The notes below the pieces were generated by a model. It saw nothing but the letters and a program-made list of their open reading frames with translations, searched no databases and had not been told where the DNA came from. DNA of 16,708 nt from an uncultured Rikenellaceae bacterium (GTDB lineage: Bacteria > Bacteroidota > Bacteroidia > Bacteroidales > Rikenellaceae), in NCBI GenBank assembly GCA_947074135.1, contig CAMTOL010000021.1, positions 1 to 16,708 on the forward strand. Direction: 5' to 3'. Shown here piece by piece: positions 15,777 through 16,708 of the stretch; positions within the stretch are counted from its first letter, which is position 1, and each line of letters starts with the position of its first letter. Position numbers and translations under genes: made by a program.

Positions 15777-16708
15777 AATTTTGCTTTTTATTATTTTATT
15801 AATTTCGTTGCGCAACGTGTCAATATCCCCTGCTCCAGCCGTAATAACAACATCTGTTTCAAGAGTTTTAACCAATCCACACATTTCTTCTTTTTCAACT
15901 AAATATTTTTGAGAAGTTATCAACTCAAAAATCATATCACTCTCAACACCTGCAATTGGTTCTTCACGAGCTGGATAAATCGGAATTAATATTACTCTAT
16001 CGGCAAGGCTTAACTGCTGCGCAAAACCCTCGAAGAAATCCTTTGTCCTAGTATATAAATGGGGCTGAAAACAAATAGTTATATGACGACCAGGAAACAT
16101 TGCTCTAACCGACTCCAACATATTTCGTAGCTCTTCAGGATGGTGGGCATAATCGTCCATATAAACCCCTTGAGGAGTGTTAATCCAGAAATCGAACCTT
16201 CGTTCAATACCCCTATACGAACAAAGCCCAGCTTTTAGCTTCTCACTATCAAATCCTCTCTGATCGAGCAAAGCTACTGCTCCAACAGCATTCTCTACAT
16301 TGATGTGCCCAGGAACTCCTAACCTACAACTCTCAATAACCTGAGTTGGAGTTACTATATCGAAACTATAATAACCTCCTTCTTGTAGTCTTATATTTCG
16401 AGCATAATAATCTGTCGAACTATCATCTAGGCTATATGAAAAACGTTTTAAAGAAGGTAGAGTTTTAATATCAACTCCTTTTTTAACAACAACTGCATCG
16501 GAACACTGCGCAGCGAACTTCTCGAAAGCCTCTTTAAAAGCCTCTGCTGTTCCATAAATATCTAAATGGTCGGCATCGGCAGCAGTTATAAGTGCAACCC
16601 AGGGGTGAAGTTGGTGGAACGAACGGTCAAATTCATCGGCTTCAACAGCCATCTGTTCTCCGCTACCCAAAACAATATTTGTTCCGAAGTTTTTGGAAAT
16701 AGCACCTA
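15768..16708 (-). CDS. murC: UDP-N-acetylmuramate--L-alanine ligase MurC (5' end outside window)
   Basis: MurC adds L-alanine to UDP-MurNAc with ATP in the cytoplasm, the first step of the peptidoglycan stem peptide. About 312 C-terminal residues are visible. The frame stays open to the right edge (reading GAISKNFGTNIVLGSGEQMA), so the gene continues beyond the window; a TTG at 16670 is not a start. The N-terminal Rossmann part and the GTHGKTT-type ATP loop are therefore not seen. Visible Mur ligase marks are EADEFDRSF (16618-16644), DADHLDIYG shortly after, GIERRFDF, MDDYAHHPEE (around 16131-16160), FQPHLYTRT, PIYPAREEP and a terminal TAGAGDID. The DDYAHHP and FQPH motifs and the absence of a lysine-carbamylation context favour MurC over MurD, MurE or MurF. 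It is the first of four division/wall genes on this strand here; ftsQ begins 57 nt after its stop. Confidence 0.96.
   Translation of the reverse strand, partial: GAISKNFGTNIVLGSGEQMAVEADEFDRSFHQLHPWVALITAADADHLDIYGTAEAFKEAFEKFAAQCSDAVVVKKGVDIKTLPSLKRFSYSLDDSSTDYYARNIRLQEGGYYSFDIVTPTQVIESCRLGVPGHINVENAVGAVALLDQRGFDSEKLKAGLCSYRGIERRFDFWINTPQGVYMDDYAHHPEELRNMLESVRAMFPGRHITICFQPHLYTRTKDFFEGFAQQLSLADRVILIPIYPAREEPIAGVESDMIFELITSQKYLVEKEEMCGLVKTLETDVVITAGAGDIDTLRNEINKIIKSKINS

Noticed and set aside
16668..16670. TTG as the start of murC
   Set aside because: The frame is open to the window edge and the upstream codons read as continuing MurC sequence, so the gene is simply cut off.

Overview
The window looks like chromosomal DNA from a Bacteroidota bacterium, most likely Bacteroidales-like. 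Four things point there: start codons have no Shine-Dalgarno sequence in front of them; one intergenic region carries a textbook Bacteroidota promoter (TTTG, 19 nt, TATCTTTG); an ECF sigma gene is followed by a membrane protein and a secreted repeat protein; and there is a murC-ftsQ-ftsA-ftsZ run whose FtsZ has a YDEPAYLRRK-type tail followed by a further C-terminal extension. The DNA is AT-leaning throughout. Nothing looks recently acquired: no transposase, integrase, CRISPR array, tRNA or rRNA was seen.

Layout. Positions 1-1920 (+) hold a compact operon: the end of an ECF sigma factor gene (region 4 only; its 5' side is interrupted or outside the window), a single-pass membrane protein that is probably its anti-sigma factor, and a secreted beta-repeat protein with an 18-residue K-Y-G repeat. 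A long hairpin follows. Positions 2024-7951 (+) carry two tandem, full-length, secreted M16 zinc metallopeptidases; the second has its own strong-looking promoter and ends at a clear intrinsic terminator. A 375-base gap holds that terminator and an AT-rich imperfect inverted repeat. Positions 8327-11662 (+) encode a secreted tricorn-type S41 serine protease with beta-propeller repeats, a PDZ-like segment and all tetrad positions recognisable.

A symmetrical hairpin at 11711-11740 separates this plus-strand block from the minus-strand division cluster. Read on the minus strand, from the right edge inwards, that cluster is murC (5' end outside the window), ftsQ, ftsA and ftsZ. It supplies a peptidoglycan precursor ligase, the bitopic divisome protein, the membrane tether and the Z-ring GTPase. 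FtsA and FtsZ carry complementary parts: a C-terminal amphipathic helix on FtsA and a conserved FtsA-binding peptide on FtsZ.

The three exported peptidases together suggest an envelope protein or peptide degradation role, but they are not shown to form one operon. I found no convincing new system. The points most worth checking are the damaged sigma reading frame, the 18-residue repeat protein, the paired M16 enzymes, two intergenic inverted repeats and an insertion in FtsZ. Several start codons were set inside longer open frames: 2024 for the first M16 enzyme, 13307 for ftsZ and 15710 for ftsQ. The murC frame runs off the right edge.
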